In this document: positions 63,942 to 64,000 of the stretch, one piece after another
Position numbering within the stretch: position 1 is the first letter of the stretch
How the letters are laid out: each line of letters begins with the position of its first letter
Assembly: GCF_007164525.1 (NCBI RefSeq)
Contig: NZ_AP019791.1
Location: 2,715,501 to 2,779,500 of the forward strand
Source of the DNA: Rubrobacter xylanophilus
Lineage (GTDB): Bacteria; Actinomycetota; Rubrobacteria; Rubrobacterales; Rubrobacteraceae
Direction of reading: 5' to 3'
Length of the DNA: 64,000 nt
The notes under the pieces: generated by a model
Seen by the model: only the letters and a program-made list of their open reading frames with translations
What the model was told of the DNA's origin: nothing
Databases searched by the model: none
Translations under genes and position numbers: made by a program

Positions 63942-64000
63942 ATGACGAGAGAGAGCGAGCGGGCCGTCCCCGCCTGGCGGCCCGAGATAGCGACGCGCAG
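63942..64000 (+). CDS. Start of a further gene of the siderophore uptake operon, cut by the window end
   Basis: ATG 63942 follows an excellent AGAGGAGGAG ribosome site, 21 bases after the FhuF-like stop. Only about 19 residues are visible (MTRESERAVPAWRPEIATR), a polar start such as precedes the first helix of a membrane transporter. The family cannot be named; a siderophore exporter would fit the context. Confidence 0.5.
   Translation, partial: MTRESERAVPAWRPEIATR

Overview
The window is very GC-rich with strong purine-rich Shine-Dalgarno sites, many GTG and TTG starts, and long chains of 4-base ATGA/GTGA gene overlaps. This style, together with the gene families present (two ROK-controlled sugar loci, DUF5946 remnants, many actinobacterial-type ABC systems), suggests an actinobacterium. 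A Rubrobacter-like organism is my best guess, by inference only. I saw no rRNA, tRNA or CRISPR array.

Layout. 1-1267: end of a cyclase-family hydrolase and a histidine phosphatase. 1264-8640: a TetR repressor divergent from a six-gene acyl-CoA catabolic operon (ligase, hydratase, dehydrogenase, MHS transporter, acyl-CoA dehydrogenase, amidohydrolase); a perfect 24-bp palindrome lies at the start of the operon transcript. 8641-9340: decayed genes. 9415-13617: adenine deaminase, then a two-component system on the minus strand. 13618-14241: two more gene remnants meeting at a junction. 14242-23531 (minus): a ROK regulator, a ribose-type ABC importer, two Gfo/Idh/MocA dehydrogenases and a sugar isomerase-like protein. 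23811-24854: type 2 IPP isomerase. 24968-34580 (plus): a second ROK regulator, a CUT1-type sugar ABC importer, a cytoplasmic GH5 hydrolase, a xylose-isomerase-like protein and a xylulokinase-like kinase, interrupted by an IS110-family element. 34778-39786: TauE/SafE permease, MFS transporter, RNase J and a beta-ureidopropionase-like amidase.

40047-47233 (mostly minus) is an arsenic locus (arsR, arsD, arsA, arsB, metallophosphoesterase, arsC) with clear decay. arsA is frameshifted and cut off after its second P-loop, where it runs into half of a CBS protein. Beyond arsC lies a corA remnant joined head-on to a truncated ECF-transporter ATPase. 47234-48400 holds no intact gene, only a broken DDE transposase. 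From 48506 a strong promoter drives a long, highly structured leader, then a small basic protein, an ABC ATPase and an ABC-2 permease.

50766-64000 is a siderophore region. On the minus strand are a ferric-siderophore binding lipoprotein and six biosynthetic genes in the same functional order as rhbABCDEF of rhizobactin 1021, which predicts a schizokinen-type citrate/diaminopropane hydroxamate. Divergently, on the plus strand, are two FecCD permeases, their ATPase and a FhuF-like iron reductase. A Fur-like operator lies between the two arms, so biosynthesis, uptake and iron release appear to be co-regulated by iron.
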